64,000 nt of DNA. Origin: Bigelowiella natans CCMP2755 (lineage: Eukaryota; Cercozoa; Chlorarachniophyceae). The notes under the pieces are model-generated. The model was not told the DNA's origin. It made no database searches and saw nothing but the letters and a program-made list of their open reading frames with translations. Shown in pieces: positions 61,180 to 64,000 of the stretch. Positions within the stretch are counted from its first letter, which is position 1. Every line of letters begins with the position of its first letter. The stretch is taken from contig ADNK01000862.1 in NCBI GenBank assembly GCA_000320545.1, positions 128,501 through 192,500 of the forward strand, read 5' to 3'. The translations under genes were made by a program, and so were the position numbers.

Positions 61180-63027
61180 CATTCCTCGTGTGCAGCTGCT
61201 GACTACCCTGATTAGTTCCTTCGGAGCTGTAAAAAGTAAGAGCTTGAATCCTGGTGTGGCGATGTCGAGGCGTCGGAACCTGAAGCATACGAGGAGAGGA
61301 CGACGGTGACAACAAAAACGACAACAACTACTACAACTACCACTATTACTGTTACTATTACTACTGACCACATCATCATCATCATCATCAAAAACATCAT
61401 CATCATCATCAACAGCAACAACAAAGAGCGGTACCTATATTCCGTAAGGACTGATATGGCGACTGAAACACCGCATATTATCCTCCAAAAGACTCGCTCC
61501 GATCCCGTGTCTCGCAGTCCACAGAAGCTTCTGGTTTATCAGAATAACAATAGCATCAGCTGTATATAAGCAAGAAAGCAGTGCCTTCCCACATATCCAC
61601 ATGAAGATCGTTCTGAACTATCATCATCATAACGGCATTGCCTGTCTCTACTGCTACCGCAGCGCAACATCAACTCTCGTCTATTCACCGAACTAGACGG
61701 TGGATGATACTATTAACACTACTCCCCCCCCCCCCCCTCCTCTATCCCCTCCTCCTCCTCCTCCTCCTCCAACTACTACTGTCAACGAGGCTAACTGACT
61801 CTAGCTTCTCATTTCCATCAACTTGGTGGGGACTTATGATATACCGCAGCACGCACCTCGCCGCACTGTGCGAAATGTAAGCAAAAATAACAACAATCAT
61901 CGTCGTCATCATCGTGATCATTAACACCATCATCACAGCGCCATTGGAACCACCCACTCGGTGAAGGGACGGTGCATCGTATGCTTATGGGGAGGGGAGG
62001 CGAAGAGAGTGATAAGTGGCTGAAAAACCTACTGACACATGCGTACGAGCATGCATGAGAAGTAATGAGCGCATGATCGCGTTCTTCGCTCTCTAGTCCA
62101 TCGTAAACTTATATCGTCGATTTTCCGATCGATGTCCCATTCGTTACAAATCGTTTGTCTCCCCCCCCCTCCTCTCTCCTCCTCCTCCTCCTCCTTCTTC
62201 TTCTTTCGGGACACTTACGCGTAGATACAGCCAACCCACGGCAGCGAGCGCCACAGATGGTTGATGAGCGACACACCAAGGAAAGCCGCCTGTAGGAGGA
62301 GGAGGACGAGGAGGAGAGGCGTTAGCATCAAGGATAAAATCAAGAGAGTCAGTAGGAAGATGCTAAAATTGTATAGCCGTCCTTCAGAGATTAAAGAAAG
62401 ATAATGCAAGACAGTAAAATGCGGTGTGCGTGTGTGTGTGTGCGTGTTCGTTTGTGTGATGCTGGACACTATCATTATGGTGATGGTCATCATCGTTATT
62501 GTTATTATTATCATCATTATTCTTCGCACACATAACAGACGGCCCTCCTACGACGATAAACGAATAACAACCCATTCCTTTATCCCAGCCACTAAAGGAA
62601 GCTGAGCATGCATCCTAGTGGTTGAGGAAGAGGGAAGAAGAAGAAGATAGTAATAATCACAATTAACGTCATCATCGCTGCTTTAGTCTTCGGAGACACT
62701 ATCTTTCACTGCATAAAGCAACATAACGTTCTTTCCTCAGCCCCGTACATGCAAAGGTATCACCAGCGTTTAATGGTGGCGAGGAGGGGGGTAGAGTTTG
62801 AATTACAAAACACAACGGTATAGTACGTCTCTTTCGCCTGTGCTGCGGTATTAAGGAAAACACTTGAGACGTCCTTGACAATCCAAGGCCAGAATAGCAG
62901 AGCTGCCCCGCCTGTTTTGTAGCGTAGAAGTACCAATTTGAGTTGACAGGGGGAGAGAAAGAGGGGGGGAGGGAGAGGGAGAAAGAACATGTTTCAGAAG
63001 ACTTGAAATTCGTGATAAGTATAATGT

Positions 63028-63071
<44 letters not shown>

Positions 63072-63278
63072 TTGTGTATCCCCTCAGGCGTTGTTGATAT
63101 TCGGATGGAAATCATTCTTAGCATGTGCAAACTGACCGATGATCAGGCGTAATTGAGCAAAGGACAGAGGATTCTCTTTCCGCGTGTACAGCCATAGATT
63201 CGTGGAGATGAAGGAGACACCCTTTGATGCAATAAAGTTGCGTGATAATTTAAACGATTAGAAGTCGCTTACGATACG

Positions 63279-63311
<33 letters not shown>

Positions 63312-64000
63312 GTCATCATCTTCTTCATCATCAGTATCATCAGTATCATCAGTATCATCAGTAGCAGTACGGAGGTATATTAGGGACGTGCATGGAAATA
63401 AAAGTGTGTGTTGTCATCACCAGTGCCATGTTCCTCCATAGAGCGAGTTTTGGACCACCTATTGTTGTGAAACCAAAGATCAACCGAAGCAACCTGCTCT
63501 TTTTTTCCCCCCCCCCCCCCCCCCCTTGTTCTTTCTAAAAGATATGTGCCAGCAAGTGCATAAAAGCTATGGAAGTAACTAGTCATTAAGCAGTTGCTGG
63601 TTACTTACCGTGTAGCATTGCTGCGTTCGCCAACACGAAGCCCTGGTTCAAGAACACATCAACAACGTGAATTATTAACGTTATCGTTATGATGAAAAAG
63701 CAGCAGCAGCAGCAACTGTAAAGTTCTCCTTCTCCTCACCGCTAGCGATCCGTAGATGAAGAGAGGACGATAGGCCACAATGCCCAAGGAGGATGATGGT
63801 GAAACGGCAGCTACAATTCGTAGTAATGAGGAGGGGAAGGGGGAGGGGGGGAGACAAGTGCACAAAATCAGTGCCGGTTTAAGTTAAGTTTTCCACGTTA
63901 ATACACCGATCAGAGTGTAAGGGGAAAGATGAGGCCACCTTTCGCATACTCCGGGATGCTTAGCGTTGTTGGCAGTATCTCGACGGTGAGATTTGATCCT
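60744..64000 (-). CDS. Unrecognised multi-pass membrane protein (5' partial)
   Basis: Exons (minus): >64000-63939, 63810-63740, 63642-63609, 63458-63421, 63221-63137, 62911-62764, 62591-62537, 62289-62219, 61865-61845, 61530-61435, 61279-61207, 61015-60973, 60781-60744, ending at TAG. All phases agree, giving at least 277 residues. About six to eight hydrophobic segments can be seen, for example FIYGSLAGFVLANAAML, GGAALLFWPWIV, YSFIVVGGPSAAFLGVSL, WRIICGVSVAISVL and GILLAGGYSFFVILVAAYI, with basic loops such as RRFRR between. I do not recognise the family. The 21-base exon 61865-61845 and the donors at 62536 (GTTATG) and 62763 are the least certain. The start lies beyond the window. Confidence 0.6.
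61118..61171. repeat. (CA)n(TA)n compound repeat in an intron of the membrane-protein gene
   Basis: Within intron 61016-61206. Confidence 0.95.
63032..63063. repeat. (CT)n repeat in an intron of the membrane-protein gene
   Basis: Reads GA on the coding strand; lies in intron 62912-63136. A CAT repeat follows at 63279-63355 in the next intron upstream. Confidence 0.95.

Noticed and set aside
1-64000. CRISPR arrays, bacterial operons, prophage or insertion sequences
   Set aside because: Spliceosomal introns throughout, tandem repeats are simple-sequence only, and no transposase, integrase or spacer-repeat pattern was seen.

Overview
This is nuclear DNA from an intron-rich eukaryote, most likely a flagellated microalga. 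Nearly every gene is split by GT-AG introns, mostly about 65-330 bp, and introns and intergenic DNA are crowded with microsatellites (CA, GA, CT, AT, CAG, CAT). An HCF101-type plastid Fe-S carrier and a DUF2358-like protein with a chloroplast-style presequence point to a plastid. A CFAP54 central-apparatus protein points to a motile 9+2 flagellum. I cannot name the lineage from sequence alone. All exon chains were joined by hand; for every gene given with an exon list the phases agree and the coding length is a multiple of three.

Layout. 1-19536 (+): one giant gene, 24 exons in the window and cut off at its 5' end, for a membrane-anchored modular polyketide synthase of at least about 4,860 residues. 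Domain order: acyl-AMP/CoA ligase, KR, ACP, ACP, KS, AT, KR, ACP, ACP, then a terminal domain of three repeated (two TM helices + left-handed beta-helix) units like that of bacterial epsilon-poly-lysine synthetase. 20677-22099 (-): STIMATE/TMEM110-type ER membrane protein. 23484-36369 (+): CFAP54, 12 exons, 3,854 residues, with a LamG-like insertion. 36370-38715: no gene seen. 38716-41114 (-): a DBP5/DDX19-type DEAD-box protein with altered motifs and a Lys-Pro repeat. 42537-43724 (+): a canonical eIF4A-type helicase. 44471-44987 (-): small CCCH zinc-finger protein. 45025-45375 (+): TFB5, the smallest TFIIH subunit (74 residues, three short exons). 46483-47991 (-): cyclophilin with an N-terminal targeting region. 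48409-49701 (+): DUF2358-like probable plastid protein. 50647-54756 (-): HCF101. 55104-58177 (+): GET3/ASNA1. 60744-64000 (-): 3' part of an unrecognised multi-pass membrane protein.

Apart from the first and last genes, the genes sit in divergent pairs (STIMATE/CFAP54, DBP5/eIF4A, CCCH/TFB5, cyclophilin/DUF2358, HCF101/GET3) with intergenic gaps from 37 bp to about 1.4 kb. Most are housekeeping genes with no common pathway. The standout is the PKS: no thioesterase or reductase release domain, but a membrane terminal domain otherwise known to me from bacterial NRPS-like polymer synthetases.
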